A stretch of DNA of 64,000 bases from Streptomyces composti (GCF_012034205.1 NZ_JAATEM010000012.1:114174-178173), one strand, 5' to 3'; numbered from the stretch's first letter, positions 53,976 to 62,482 are shown. A program made the numbers and translations. Notes: a model not told the origin generated them from the sequence alone.

Positions 53976-54776
53976 TCACGCCGAGTCGTTGAGCAGCCGC
54001 GCCAGATGCTCCCGCCCGGGGCCGAGCAGCTCCGGCAGCTCGGGTACGTCCGGGTACCAGCGCTTCTCGTACTCCCAGCACAGCCAGCCGTCCCAGTTGT
54101 GCCGGGAGAGGACCTCCACGCACTCGGTCAGCGGCAGGGTCCCGGCGCCCAGCGGCACGGGGGTCGTGTCATCGGCCGAGGAGATGTCCTTGACCTGCAC
54201 ATACCCCAGGTGCGGGGAGAGCGCGGCGAAGCTGTCCGAGGGCTGCTCGCCGCCCAGCCAGGTGTGCATCACGTCCCACACGACGCCCACCTGACGGTGT
54301 CCGACCAGGCCGAGGATGCGCATCGCGTCCGCGCCGGTGCGGTGCGAGTCGTGGGTCTCCAGCAGGATCCGTACGCCGACGTCGGCGGCGTACTCGGCGG
54401 CGCGGCCCAGCCGGCGCGCGGCCACCGCGTCCGCCTCCTCGGGGCTCTGGTGCTCCGTGCCGCCGGGGAAGACCCTGATGTACGGGGCACCCAGGTCGCG
54501 GGCCAGCTCCAGCAGGTGCCGCACCTCGGTGATGACGATGTCGTCCTCGCAGGGCGCCGCGACCTTGGCGTAGCCGCCGAGGCTGAGGATCTCGACCCCG
54601 GCCGCCTTGAACTCGGCGGCGACATCGGCCCGTTCGGCCGGGGAGAGGCCCGGGTGCACGGGCTCCTCCGGATGGGCGCGCAGTTCGATGCCGTGGTAGC
54701 CGTGCGCGGTCGCGAGGCGCAGCACATCCGGCACGGGCAGGCCGGGGACGCCGAGGGTGGAGAACGCCAGCTTCAT
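53976..54776 (-). CDS. xylose-isomerase-like sugar phosphate isomerase/epimerase
   Basis: 266 residues, AP-endonuclease-2 TIM barrel. The first strand is KLAFSTLGVPGLPVPDVLRLA; metal-ligand candidates are the Glu in GIELRAHP, Glu and His in LLETHDSHRTG, Asp and His in GVVWDVMHTW, and Glu in WLCWEYEK. It is complete for the family. The substrate is unknown; relatives isomerise sugar or hydroxy-acid phosphates. No catabolic genes adjoin, so it may act alone. The start codon is ATG 54776. Confidence 0.8.
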   Translation of the reverse strand: MKLAFSTLGVPGLPVPDVLRLATAHGYHGIELRAHPEEPVHPGLSPAERADVAAEFKAAGVEILSLGGYAKVAAPCEDDIVITEVRHLLELARDLGAPYIRVFPGGTEHQSPEEADAVAARRLGRAAEYAADVGVRILLETHDSHRTGADAMRILGLVGHRQVGVVWDVMHTWLGGEQPSDSFAALSPHLGYVQVKDISSADDTTPVPLGAGTLPLTECVEVLSRHNWDGWLCWEYEKRWYPDVPELPELLGPGREHLARLLNDSA

Positions 54777-54818
54777 ACGGGGACCCTACCCGCGACCCCG
54801 CGGTACGGCTCCTCCTCG

Positions 54819-55760
54819 TCACCCCGGTGTCGCACGCAGATCCAGCCGCCAGTCCTGGCCGACCAGGTCCTTGCCGAAGGAGTGGTGCGGCTTCTCGTCG
54901 ACCAGGGTGAAGCCGTGCCGCCGGTAGATGCGGCGGGCGGCGGCCAGTACGTCGTTGGTCCACAGCGTCAGCTCCCGGTACCCGGCGTCCCGCGCGAAGG
55001 CGACGACCTCGCCCACCAGCCGGTCCCCGAGGCCCAGTCCCCGGGCCCGCGGCTCCACGAGCAGCAGCCGCAGCCGGGCCGTGCCCGGGGCCTGGTCCCG
55101 TACGCACATCACGCACCCCACCGGTTGCCCGTCCAGCTCGGCGATCCACACCCGCTCCAGCGCGGGGTCGTGGGTGTGCGCGTAGTCGGCGACGATCCGG
55201 GCGACCAGCCCCTCGTACTCGGCGTTCCACCCGAACTCGGCCGCGTACAGCGCGCCGTTGCGCTGCACGATCCACCCCAGATCGCCCGGCCCCGGTCCCC
55301 GCAGCACCACGTCCTCGGCGCGCGGCTGCCGGGAGGACCGCGTACCGCCGAGCAGCTCCCGGATCGTCCGCATCGCCTCGAGCAGCCGGGGCCGCTCCGC
55401 CTCCGGCACGGTCGCCAGCAGGGAGCCCACGGCCGCGTCGGACCGCTCGGCGAGCAGGGCGGCGGCCTGCCGCCCCGCCTCGGTCAGACTCACCCGCCGC
55501 CGGCGCGGGTCCTCCGGGGACACGGTCCGCTCGATCAGCTCGTCGCCCTCGAACTTGTTCAGGATCCGGCTCAGATACCCCGCGTCCAGCCCCAGCTCGC
55601 CCCGCAGGTCCGCGGCGTCCGTACCGTCCGAGTGCGCCAGCTCGTACAGCACCCGCGCCTCGGTCAGCGTGTACGGCGTGTACAGCCGACGGCTGTAGTC
55701 CAAGGCCCCGATCAGGTTCGTGTAGAAGCGATTGAACGCCCGGACTTCCTGCACACTCAT
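54819..55760 (-). CDS. MarR-GNAT fusion regulator/acetyltransferase
   Basis: 313 residues. Winged-helix MarR domain (about 1-145): YTLTEARVLYELAHSDGTDAADLRGELGLDAGYLSRILNKFE and the wing SPEDPRRRRVSLTEAG. GNAT domain (about 158-305): LLLVEPRARGLGLGDRLV is the acetyl-CoA loop and LTLWTNDVLAAARRIYRRHGF the closing segment. Such fusions are common in actinomycetes. ATG 55760 follows GGGAG. A palindrome 30 bp upstream is probably its own operator. The acetylated substrate is unknown. Confidence 0.88.
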   Translation of the reverse strand: MSVQEVRAFNRFYTNLIGALDYSRRLYTPYTLTEARVLYELAHSDGTDAADLRGELGLDAGYLSRILNKFEGDELIERTVSPEDPRRRRVSLTEAGRQAAALLAERSDAAVGSLLATVPEAERPRLLEAMRTIRELLGGTRSSRQPRAEDVVLRGPGPGDLGWIVQRNGALYAAEFGWNAEYEGLVARIVADYAHTHDPALERVWIAELDGQPVGCVMCVRDQAPGTARLRLLLVEPRARGLGLGDRLVGEVVAFARDAGYRELTLWTNDVLAAARRIYRRHGFTLVDEKPHHSFGKDLVGQDWRLDLRATPG

Positions 55761-55789
55761 GGCGCCGGCTCCCGCTCTCGGCATACCTT

Positions 55790-55800
55790 TGACTCAGTCA
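55790..55800. promoter_or_regulatory. palindrome upstream of the MarR-GNAT gene
   Basis: TGACTCAGTCA is a perfect 11-bp dyad, 30 bp before the start codon. It could bind the MarR domain for autoregulation. The half-site TGACT also occurs in the TetR-linked repeat at 57467. Confidence 0.55.
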
Positions 55801-55816
55801 GACATCTCCTGCGAGG

Positions 55817-56767
55817 TTACTCCCCTCGCACCTCGTCGTCACGCGGGAACGCGGCCCACTCCTCGATGGCGAACCCGTCGCCCTTCCTGCGGACCTCGGC
55901 GGCCCCGTGCCCGGGCCAGTGCGCCGGGACGACCAGCTCCCGCTGCTCCGCCGCCCGGGAGAGGAAGGCGCGTCGCGTCCTGGCGGCGAGCCGGAGATCG
56001 TCGCAGAAGCAGCTGTTCCAGTCCGGTTCCAGGACCTGCACGGGGCTGTGCAGCATGTCCCCGACGAAGACGGCGCGGTCGGTGCCCGAGCGCAGGGTGA
56101 CGACGGACGAGCCGGGGGTGTGGCCGGGGGCCGCCTCCAGGAGCAGATTGCCGTCGATGCGGTGGCTGCCCTCCCAGAGCACCAGCTGCCCGGCGTGCTC
56201 GACGGGCCTGATGCTGTCCTCGAACACCAGCCTGCTGCCCTCCCAGCGGATGCGTTCGTGGTCGTCGCGCGGCGGCCGGCTGCGGCCGGGGCCGGCCGGA
56301 TCGAAGTACCGGTAGTCGGCGAGCGGGACCAGATACGTGGCGTTGGGGAAGGCCGGCGCCCACCGTCCCTCACGCCACTCCGTGTTCCATCCGACGTGGT
56401 CGTAGTGAATGTGCGTGTTCACGACGACGTCGACGTCCTCGGGCTCCACGCCGGCCGCGCGCAGGCGGGCGAGGTAGTCGGTCCGCAGGCCGGCGAACTG
56501 CGGGACCTGCGGTCGGTCCCGCCCGTTGCCGATCCCGGTGTCCACCAGGATCGTCCGGCCCTCGCTGCGCAGGACCCAGGTCTGGATGTGGCACCGGTAG
56601 GCGTCGTCGGCGGGCGTCCAGAAGTCGGGCGCCAGCCAGTCCTCGTTGCGCCTCCAGGTCTCCTCGTCACTGTCCGGAAGGATGAAGCGGACGGTACGGA
56701 CGGGTCCGGACCACTCGATCACACGGCTGATCTCGACGTCGCCGAGCACGAGGCTGGGTGCGGGCAT
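55817..56767 (-). CDS. MBL-fold metallo-hydrolase
   Basis: 316 residues, metallo-beta-lactamase fold. Zinc motif NTHIHYDHVGWN gives HxHxDH; further ligands are His in APGHTPGSS, Asp in FVGDMLHS and the C-terminal His in VPAHWPGHG. The N-terminus ISRVIEWSGP and SFCDDLRLAARTRRAFLSRA-like tail (SCFCDDLRLAARTRR) resemble lactonase-type members (AiiA/PqsE-like group), so a lactone or ester substrate is possible. It follows the divergent TetR gene on the same strand (47 bp) and is likely cotranscribed with it. Confidence 0.85.
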   Translation of the reverse strand: MPAPSLVLGDVEISRVIEWSGPVRTVRFILPDSDEETWRRNEDWLAPDFWTPADDAYRCHIQTWVLRSEGRTILVDTGIGNGRDRPQVPQFAGLRTDYLARLRAAGVEPEDVDVVVNTHIHYDHVGWNTEWREGRWAPAFPNATYLVPLADYRYFDPAGPGRSRPPRDDHERIRWEGSRLVFEDSIRPVEHAGQLVLWEGSHRIDGNLLLEAAPGHTPGSSVVTLRSGTDRAVFVGDMLHSPVQVLEPDWNSCFCDDLRLAARTRRAFLSRAAEQRELVVPAHWPGHGAAEVRRKGDGFAIEEWAAFPRDDEVRGE

Positions 56768-56814
56768 GACGGCCTCCGAGAAGAAGTGAGCTGGACGGGC
56801 AGGGCGGGGCGGGG

Positions 56815-57447
56815 TCAGCCCCTGGTCGCATGGCGGGCCAGGAAGGTGCGTACCGCCTCCTCGATCACCACATCGGCCTCCGGCCCGCCGGCACTCTCCT
56901 CGGTGAAGGCCATGACCCTCGGCCAGACGAGGAACTCCTGGACCAGGCCCATGAACTGCCGCGCCGCGAGACGGGTGTCCGGGCAGTCCAGCTGCCCGTC
57001 ACGCACCAGGGCGTCGAGCCGCTCCGTGAACGCCGCCACCACCGGCTCCTTCCCCAGCCGGTAGAACTCGTCCGCGATCCACGGGTGCCGGGCCGACTCC
57101 GCCACCACGAGCCGGGCGAACCGGATCTGGTCCGTCTCCTCGGCGAAGTGCCGCAACGACCGCGCGAACTCCCGCAGAACCTCTGCGGCGCCGGCGTCCT
57201 CGTCCCCCGAGTCCGCCTGCCGCTCCGCCCAGGCGAAGCCCGACCAGTGCTCCCGCACCATCTCCCGGAACACGGCCTCCTTCGACCCGAACCGGTTGTA
57301 CACGGTCTGCCGCGAAACCCCGGCCCGCTCGGCAACCCGCTCCAGACTGACCCCGGCATACCGGTCAGCCAGAAACAGCTCCTTGGCGGCCCGCAGGATC
57401 CTCACATCCGACCCCGACCTACGCCGCCCGGCATTCCGGCCCGCCAC
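56815..57447 (-). CDS. TetR-family regulator
   Basis: 210 residues. HTH at about 12-62 (DVRILRAAKELFLADRYAGV, VAERAGVSRQTVYNRFGSKEAVF). The ligand domain is helical with an AefR-like C-terminal region (RLAARQFMGLVQEFLVWPRVM). GTG 57447 follows GGGAGGG. An inverted repeat 20-40 bp upstream is a likely self-operator. The MBL hydrolase gene lies 47 bp downstream on the same strand, so the pair forms a self-regulated unit. Confidence 0.87.
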   Translation of the reverse strand: MAGRNAGRRRSGSDVRILRAAKELFLADRYAGVSLERVAERAGVSRQTVYNRFGSKEAVFREMVREHWSGFAWAERQADSGDEDAGAAEVLREFARSLRHFAEETDQIRFARLVVAESARHPWIADEFYRLGKEPVVAAFTERLDALVRDGQLDCPDTRLAARQFMGLVQEFLVWPRVMAFTEESAGGPEADVVIEEAVRTFLARHATRG

Positions 57448-57466
57448 AAGCCCTCCCGTTCCGATC

Positions 57467-57487
57467 TTGACTTTACAGTCCAGTCAA
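57467..57487. promoter_or_regulatory. TetR operator-like inverted repeat
   Basis: TTGACT and AGTCAA are separated by 9 bp in an AT-richer patch 20 bp upstream of the TetR start codon. Confidence 0.65.
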
Positions 57488-57689
57488 ACTCACCCCACCC
57501 GAAACCGCAACCCAACCCCGCCACCGGATCGCCCTGAACACCACCCCACCCCACCCACCGCAGGCACCTGCGCACCCACTCGCGGGTATGCGCGCCGCGC
57601 GGGCCGGCCTGAACACAGCCGCACCCCGCCCCACCCCGGGCACCCGCACGCCCACCCCCGGGCACCCGCACGCCCATCCGCGGGCATTC

Positions 57690-57708
57690 GTGCCGCCTGG
57701 GGCGGCAC
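57690..57708. terminator. hairpin in the repeat-rich gap
   Basis: GTGCCGCC-TGG-GGCGGCAC has a perfect 8-bp stem and a 3-nt loop, 187 bp past the LacI stop. It is a possible terminator. Confidence 0.5.
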
Positions 57709-57780
57709 GGGTGGACGCGCGCGGGCGGCACCCCGCTGGCGCCGGGCTGCGCACCCCACCCCCGGGCGCGCCCGGCCAAC

Positions 57781-57934
57781 CCGCACGATCGACCCACCCG
57801 CGGGCACGCCCGGCCGACCCGCACGATCAATCGCGCGCCGCTCCGGAGGAGCCCCGCACGATCAACCGCGCGCCGCTCCGGAGGAGCCCGGTACTCACCC
57901 CCGCGGCACTCCGGAGGAGCCCCGCACCATCAAC
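57781..57934 (-). repeat. 33-35 bp tandem repeat running out of the LacI gene
   Basis: CTCCGGAGGAGCCC occurs at 57841, 57876 and 57909, with linked GCACGATCAA (one copy GCACCATCAA) after or before each. The copy at 57909 codes for the last residues of the LacI protein; the others lie past its stop. Confidence 0.75.
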
Positions 57935-58941
57935 TCCCCCCGCACCGAAGCAATCCCCCCAGGCGGCGCCTCTTCCCTCCCCATGGCGATCCGTCCGGCC
58001 CGAGCCCCCGCCTCCGCCAGCGGCAACCGCACCGTCGTCAACGCCGGCACCGCATCCACGCTGAACGGCAGATCGTCGAACCCCGCCACCGACACATCCC
58101 CCGGAATCCCCAGCCCCGAGTCCCGCAACGCCGCACACACCCCCAGCGCCACCGAGTCGTTCGCCGCCACCACCGCCGTCAGCGACGCATCCCTCCGCAG
58201 CAGCTCCAGCGCCGCCTCGTAACCGGCCTGCCGGTCGTACCGCCCGTGCACCACCCACCGCGGATCCGCGGCGATCCCATGCGCCGCCAGCCCCGCCCGG
58301 TGCCCCTCCAGCCGGTGCCGCGTCGTCATCTGCCCCTCGGGCCCCGCGACGTACCCGATCCTCCGGTGACCGAGACCGATCAGATGCTCCGTCAGCTCCT
58401 GCGCGCCACCCCGGTTGTCGAAGGCCAGCGCCACCGCCCCGGTCCCCGGCGCCGGCGGCCGCCCGCACAGCACCACCCGCGTCCCCGCCTCCGTCAGCTT
58501 CCGCAGCTTCGCGTCCATCGCCGCCCGGTGCGCGGCGTCCTCGACGACCCCGCCGGTCAGCACCACCGCCGCGGCCCGCTGCCGCTGCAGCAGCGTGAGA
58601 TACGTCAGTTCGCGCTCCGGCGACCCGCCCGTGTTGCACACCACCGCCAGCCGCTCCCCGCCCGCACGCCCCCCGGGCCCGCCGATCTCCGACTGGATCG
58701 CGCTCGCCATGATCCCGAAGAAGGGGTCGGCGATGTCGTTCACCAGGATCCCCACCAGGTCCGAGGTCGCCGCGGCCAGCGCGCTCGCGGGCCCGTTGAG
58801 CACGTAGTCCAGCTCGTCCACGGCCTTGAGCACCCGCTCCCGGGTGGACGCCGCCACCGGGTAGTTGCCGTTGAGCACGCGCGACACCGTCGCGGGTGAG
58901 ACCTGGGCCCGGGCCGCCACGTCCGCAAGGGTCACCGTCAT
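57895..58941 (-). CDS. LacI-family regulator of the DUF993 operon
   Basis: 348 residues. HTH and hinge are residues 3-58 (TLADVAARAQVSPATVSRVL, LDYVLNGPASALA). The effector domain at about 62-335 has LVGILVNDIADPFFG and VSVAGFDDLPFSVDAVPALTTVRLP. ATG 58941 has GGAGG about 8 nt upstream. It is divergent from a dehydrogenase-DUF993-isomerase operon; the gap contains a LacI-type operator (59089) and a second inverted repeat (59013). The effector is unknown, presumably the pathway sugar. The C-terminus runs into a tandem repeat, so the last 10 residues may vary between strains. Confidence 0.88.
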   Translation of the reverse strand: MTVTLADVAARAQVSPATVSRVLNGNYPVAASTRERVLKAVDELDYVLNGPASALAAATSDLVGILVNDIADPFFGIMASAIQSEIGGPGGRAGGERLAVVCNTGGSPERELTYLTLLQRQRAAAVVLTGGVVEDAAHRAAMDAKLRKLTEAGTRVVLCGRPPAPGTGAVALAFDNRGGAQELTEHLIGLGHRRIGYVAGPEGQMTTRHRLEGHRAGLAAHGIAADPRWVVHGRYDRQAGYEAALELLRRDASLTAVVAANDSVALGVCAALRDSGLGIPGDVSVAGFDDLPFSVDAVPALTTVRLPLAEAGARAGRIAMGREEAPPGGIASVRGELMVRGSSGVPRG

Positions 58942-59012
58942 GTCGTGTCCTCCGCCTCGCGCGTTCCACCGTTCGGACCACGTTGCGACCAGACCTTAAG
59001 GCCACGCGCCGC

Positions 59013-59034
59013 GTTGTTCGCCCCCTCGAACAAC
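59013..59034. promoter_or_regulatory. inverted repeat in the LacI-dehydrogenase intergenic region
   Basis: GTTGTTCG-CCCCCT-CGAACAAC has perfect 8-bp arms and lies 72 bp upstream of the LacI start. It is operator-like, with binder unknown. Confidence 0.6.
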
Positions 59035-59088
59035 ATGGGCTTGCAATGGTCTTGCCCACACCCCGCGCCGGCACTATCTTCCTCATCG

Positions 59089-59104
59089 CAGAAAGCGCTT
59101 GCTG
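59089..59104. promoter_or_regulatory. LacI-family operator before the dehydrogenase-DUF993 operon
   Basis: CAGAAAGCGCTTGCTG is a pseudo-palindrome with the central AAGCGCTT typical of LacI-family sites, located 83 bp before the dehydrogenase start. Confidence 0.7.
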
Positions 59105-59186
59105 TCACCCGCGTCCACCCCCGCCGCCACCGGAGACCGCGCGGCGCGGCCCGGCCCGGCACCCGCCCGCACACGAAGGGACCCAA

Positions 59187-60344
59187 GTGACCCGCAGAAC
59201 GGTGCGCATCGCCATGAACGGCGTGACCGGACGGATGGGCCACCGCCAGCATCTCGTCCGCTCGGTCCTCGCCCTGCGCGAACAGGGCGGCCTCGCCCTC
59301 GACGACGGCACGGTGCTGTGGCCCGAACCCGTCCTGGTCGGCCGCCGCGCCCCCGCCCTCGAGCAACTCGCCGACCTCCACGGCCTCGACCGCCGGAACA
59401 TCTCCACCGACCTCGACGCCGTCCTCGCCGACGAGACCGTCGACATCTACTTCGACGCACAGATCACCTCCGCCCGCGAGGAGGCCGTGCGCAAGGCGAT
59501 CGCCGCCGGCAAGCACGTCTACACCGAGAAACCCGTCGCCGGCACCCTCGACGGCGCCCTGGACCTGGCCCGCCGCGCCACCGCGGCCGGTGTCCGGCAC
59601 GGCGTCGTGCAGGACAAGCTCTACCTGCCGGGGCTGCTCAAGCTGAGGCGGCTCGTCGCGTCCGGCTTCTTCGGCCGCATCCTGTCCGTGCGCGGCGAGT
59701 TCGGCTACTGGGTCTTCGAGGGCGACTGGCAGCCGGCCCAGCGCCCCTCCTGGAACTACCGCGCCGAGGACGGCGGCGGCATCGTCAGCGACATGTTCCC
59801 GCACTGGGAGTACGTACTGCACGAGCTGTTCGGCCGCGTCACCTCCGTCCAGGCGCTCACCGCCACCCATGTCCCCCGCCGCTGGGACGAGAACGGCAAG
59901 CCCTACGAGGCCACCGCCGACGACGCCGCCTACGGCGTCTTCGAGCTGGCGGGCGGCATCGTCGCCCAGATCAACTCCTCCTGGGCGGTCCGCGTCCACC
60001 GCGACGAGCTGGCCGAGTTCCAGGTGGACGGCACCGAGGGCTCCGCGGTGGCGGGCCTGCGCCGCTGCCGCGTCCAGCACCGGTCCGTCACCCCGAGACC
60101 CGTCTGGAACCCGGACGTCCCGGCCACCGGCTCCTTCCGCGACCAGTGGCAGGAGGTCCCGGACGACCAGGAGTCCGGCAACGCCTTCAAGGCCCAGTGG
60201 GAGGAGTTCCTCCGGCACGTCCACACCGGCGCCCCCTATCCCCGCGACCTGCTGGCCGGCGCCCGCGGAGTGCAGCTCGCCGAGCTGGGTCTGAGGTCCT
60301 CCGCCGAGGGCCGTCGCCTCGACGTACCGGAGCTGACCCTGTGA
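59187..60344 (+). CDS. Gfo/Idh/MocA-family oxidoreductase
   Basis: 385 residues, NAD(P)-dependent sugar dehydrogenase family. The Rossmann part has IAMNGVTGRMG at the start and GKHVYTEKPVAGTL with the catalytic-type EKP Lys. The substrate domain includes GEFGYWVFEGDWQPAQRPSWNYRAEDGGGIVSDMFPHWEY, where Asp and His residues are candidates for proton transfer. GTG 59187 follows AAGGGA. First gene of a three-gene operon, coupled to DUF993 by a GTGA overlap. It probably oxidises a sugar or cyclitol at a ring hydroxyl; the substrate is unknown. Confidence 0.88.
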   Translation: MTRRTVRIAMNGVTGRMGHRQHLVRSVLALREQGGLALDDGTVLWPEPVLVGRRAPALEQLADLHGLDRRNISTDLDAVLADETVDIYFDAQITSAREEAVRKAIAAGKHVYTEKPVAGTLDGALDLARRATAAGVRHGVVQDKLYLPGLLKLRRLVASGFFGRILSVRGEFGYWVFEGDWQPAQRPSWNYRAEDGGGIVSDMFPHWEYVLHELFGRVTSVQALTATHVPRRWDENGKPYEATADDAAYGVFELAGGIVAQINSSWAVRVHRDELAEFQVDGTEGSAVAGLRRCRVQHRSVTPRPVWNPDVPATGSFRDQWQEVPDDQESGNAFKAQWEEFLRHVHTGAPYPRDLLAGARGVQLAELGLRSSAEGRRLDVPELTL

Positions 60345-61492
60345 CGATCCGACTGCCCGGCGCCGACGGCCGGCTGCACCCCTACGAGCCCCGCCGCGAG
60401 CCCTTGGCCCTGCGCCCCGGCGCCCCTCCTGCCTCCCGCACGGTCCTCGCCGCCGCCCACGTCGTCGCCGACCCGTGCGCGGACCCGTCGCCCGGCGCCC
60501 CCGCGGCCCTGGACTGGGACGCCACCCTCGCCTTCCGCCGCCACCTGTGGGCCCACGGGCTCGGGGTCGCCGAGGCCATGGACACCGCTCAGCGCGGCAT
60601 GGGCCTGGACTGGCCGGCCGCCGCCGAGCTGATCCGCCGGTCGGCGGCGGAGGCGAAGGCGGCGGGCGGCAGGATCGCCTGCGGCGCGGGCACCGACCAG
60701 ATCACCGGCGGCACCCTCGCCGAGATCCGCGCCGCCTACGAGGAACAGCTCGCCGTCGTCGAGGAGTCGGGCGCGCAGCCGGTCCTGATGGCCTCCCGTG
60801 CCCTGGCCGGGGCCGCCCGGGGCCCCGAGGACTACCTGGAGGTCTACGGCCACCTGCTGCGCCAGTCCGTGCGTCCGGTGATCCTGCACTGGCTGGGCCC
60901 GATGTTCGACCCGGCGCTGGAGGGCTACTGGGGCTCGACCGACCTGGACACGGCGGCCGGCACCCTCCTGGAGCTGGCCGCCGCCCACCCCGGCAAGGTC
61001 GACGGCGTCAAGATCTCCCTCCTGGACGCCGGACGCGAGATCGCCCTGCGCCGCCGCCTGCCCCCGGGTGTGCGCTGCTACACCGGCGACGACTTCCACT
61101 ACCCCGGGCTGATCGCCGGCGACGACCACGGCTTCAGCCACGCCCTGCTGGGCGTCTTCGACCCGCTCGGCCCGCTGGCGGCCGAGGCGGTGCGCCGGCT
61201 GGACACCGGGGACACCGGGGGCTTCCACGCCCTCCTCGACCCCACCGTGGAACTGGCCCGCCACCTCTTCCAGGCGCCCACCCGCTCCTACAAGACCGGC
61301 GTGGTGTTCCTCGCCTGGCTCGCCGGTCACCAGTCGCACTTCACCCTGCTCGGCGGCCTGCAGTCGGCCCGCTCCCTGCCGCACCTGGCCCGCGCCTACG
61401 AACTGGCCGACCGCCTCGGCCTGTTCCCCGACCCGCGGCTGGCAGAGGCACGGATGAGGACCCTGCTCACCCTGTATGGAGTGAACCCATGA
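60341..61492 (+). CDS. DUF993 protein, DHDPS/aldolase-like TIM barrel
   Basis: 383 residues of DUF993 type, function unproven. Two segments look like class I aldolases of the dihydrodipicolinate synthase group: KVDGVKISLLDAG, where K224 would be the Schiff-base lysine, and CYTGDDFHYPGLIAGDDHGF, which resembles the GxD/active-site strand after it. QPVLMASRALAGAARGPEDYLEVYGHLL and PVILHWLGPMFDPALEGYWG fill preceding strands. GTG 60341 overlaps the dehydrogenase stop and its own stop overlaps the next ATG. The proposed role is retro-aldol or lyase cleavage of an oxidised sugar acid. Confidence 0.82.
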   Translation: MTIRLPGADGRLHPYEPRREPLALRPGAPPASRTVLAAAHVVADPCADPSPGAPAALDWDATLAFRRHLWAHGLGVAEAMDTAQRGMGLDWPAAAELIRRSAAEAKAAGGRIACGAGTDQITGGTLAEIRAAYEEQLAVVEESGAQPVLMASRALAGAARGPEDYLEVYGHLLRQSVRPVILHWLGPMFDPALEGYWGSTDLDTAAGTLLELAAAHPGKVDGVKISLLDAGREIALRRRLPPGVRCYTGDDFHYPGLIAGDDHGFSHALLGVFDPLGPLAAEAVRRLDTGDTGGFHALLDPTVELARHLFQAPTRSYKTGVVFLAWLAGHQSHFTLLGGLQSARSLPHLARAYELADRLGLFPDPRLAEARMRTLLTLYGVNP

Positions 61493-62355
61493 GCAGTGCC
61501 CCCGTGAGCAGCCCCACGAGCGAGCCGCCGGCTCCGGAGCGCTTCTCGGTCAATCAGATGACGGTCCGCCAGCTGTCGCTGCCCGAGCTGGTCGACGCCT
61601 GCCGCGAGCTGGGCGTGACAGGCGTGGGCCTGTGGCGGGAACCGGTGCGGGCGTACGGGGTCGAGGCGGCGGCGACGCTGGTGCGCGACGCGGGCCTGAC
61701 GGTGACGACGCTGTGCCGGGGCGGGTTCCTGACCGCGACCGGCCCGGCGGAGCGGGCCGCGGCCCTCGCCGACAACCGCCGTGCCGTCGACGAGGCCGCC
61801 GCGCTGGGCACGGACGTGCTGATCCTGGTCTGCGGCGGGCTCCCGGCCGGGTCCAGGGACCTGCACGGTGCCCGGGAGCGCATCGCCGACGCCCTCGCCG
61901 AGCTGGGCCCCTACGCCGAGCGGCACGGGGTGCGGCTGGCCGTCGAGCCGCTGCACCCGATGTTCGCGGCGGACCGCTGTGTGATCTCCACCCTGGCCCA
62001 GGCCCTCGCCCTCGCCGAGCGCTTCCCGGCCCGTCAGGTCGGCGTGGCGGTGGACACGTACCACGTCTGGTGGGACGACCGGGCCCCGGACCAGATCGCC
62101 CGGGCCGGCGCCTCGGGCCGCATCCACGCCTTCCAGCTCGCCGACTGGACCACTCCGCTGCCCGCGGGAGTCCTCGAGGGCCGCGGCCAGCTCGGCGACG
62201 GTGCGATCGACCTGCGCGCCTGGCGGGCCCGGGTGGAGGCGGCCGGTTACACCGGCCCGATCGAGGTGGAGCTCTTCAACACCGCCCTCTGGGCCCGTGA
62301 CGGCCGCGAGGTCCTCGCCGAGACCGTCCGCCGCTTCACACAGCACGTCGTCTGA
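61489..62355 (+). CDS. sugar phosphate isomerase/epimerase (AP-endonuclease-2 fold)
   Basis: 288 residues, TIM barrel. FSVNQMTVRQLSLPELVDACRELGVTGVGLW is strand/helix 1-2; metal-ligand candidates are Glu in LAVEPLHPMFA, Asp and His in VAVDTYHVWWD, His in RIHAFQLAD and Glu in IEVELFN, so a divalent-metal isomerase or epimerase is expected. ATG 61489 overlaps the DUF993 stop (ATGA). It ends the operon, before a terminator shared with rbsD. The substrate is unknown but should be the DUF993 or dehydrogenase intermediate. Confidence 0.85.
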   Translation: MSSAPVSSPTSEPPAPERFSVNQMTVRQLSLPELVDACRELGVTGVGLWREPVRAYGVEAAATLVRDAGLTVTTLCRGGFLTATGPAERAAALADNRRAVDEAAALGTDVLILVCGGLPAGSRDLHGARERIADALAELGPYAERHGVRLAVEPLHPMFAADRCVISTLAQALALAERFPARQVGVAVDTYHVWWDDRAPDQIARAGASGRIHAFQLADWTTPLPAGVLEGRGQLGDGAIDLRAWRARVEAAGYTGPIEVELFNTALWARDGREVLAETVRRFTQHVV

Positions 62356-62482
62356 AGGCACCGGGGCCGCGGCACCCTGGCCAAGACGCCCGGACCCCTC
62401 CCCGAGCGCCCGGAAATTTCTCGAATGGGCCGTGCAACCTTCTCCCGACTCCGCGGGTCGTACTTGATGTCAGAACTTCTGA

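Larger units (their letters stand above)
57448..57894. other. low-complexity intergenic region rich in short repeats
   Basis: It holds the TetR operator at its left end. From about 57540 it is C-rich, with repeats such as GGGCACCCGCACGCCCA (two copies) and a run of CGCGGGCA-type units. A 35-bp repeat copied from the LacI gene end closes it. No gene is credible: apparent frames on both strands are repeat-driven. Confidence 0.6.

Noticed and set aside
57467..57487. Considered as an IS terminal repeat or att site
   Set aside because: No transposase, integrase or target duplication nearby. Its position just before a TetR gene favours an operator.
57490..57900. Repeat-rich spacer considered as a CRISPR array or a coding gene
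   Set aside because: Units vary in length, spacers are not unique, and frames on both strands differ only by repeat reading. It is slippage-type low complexity.
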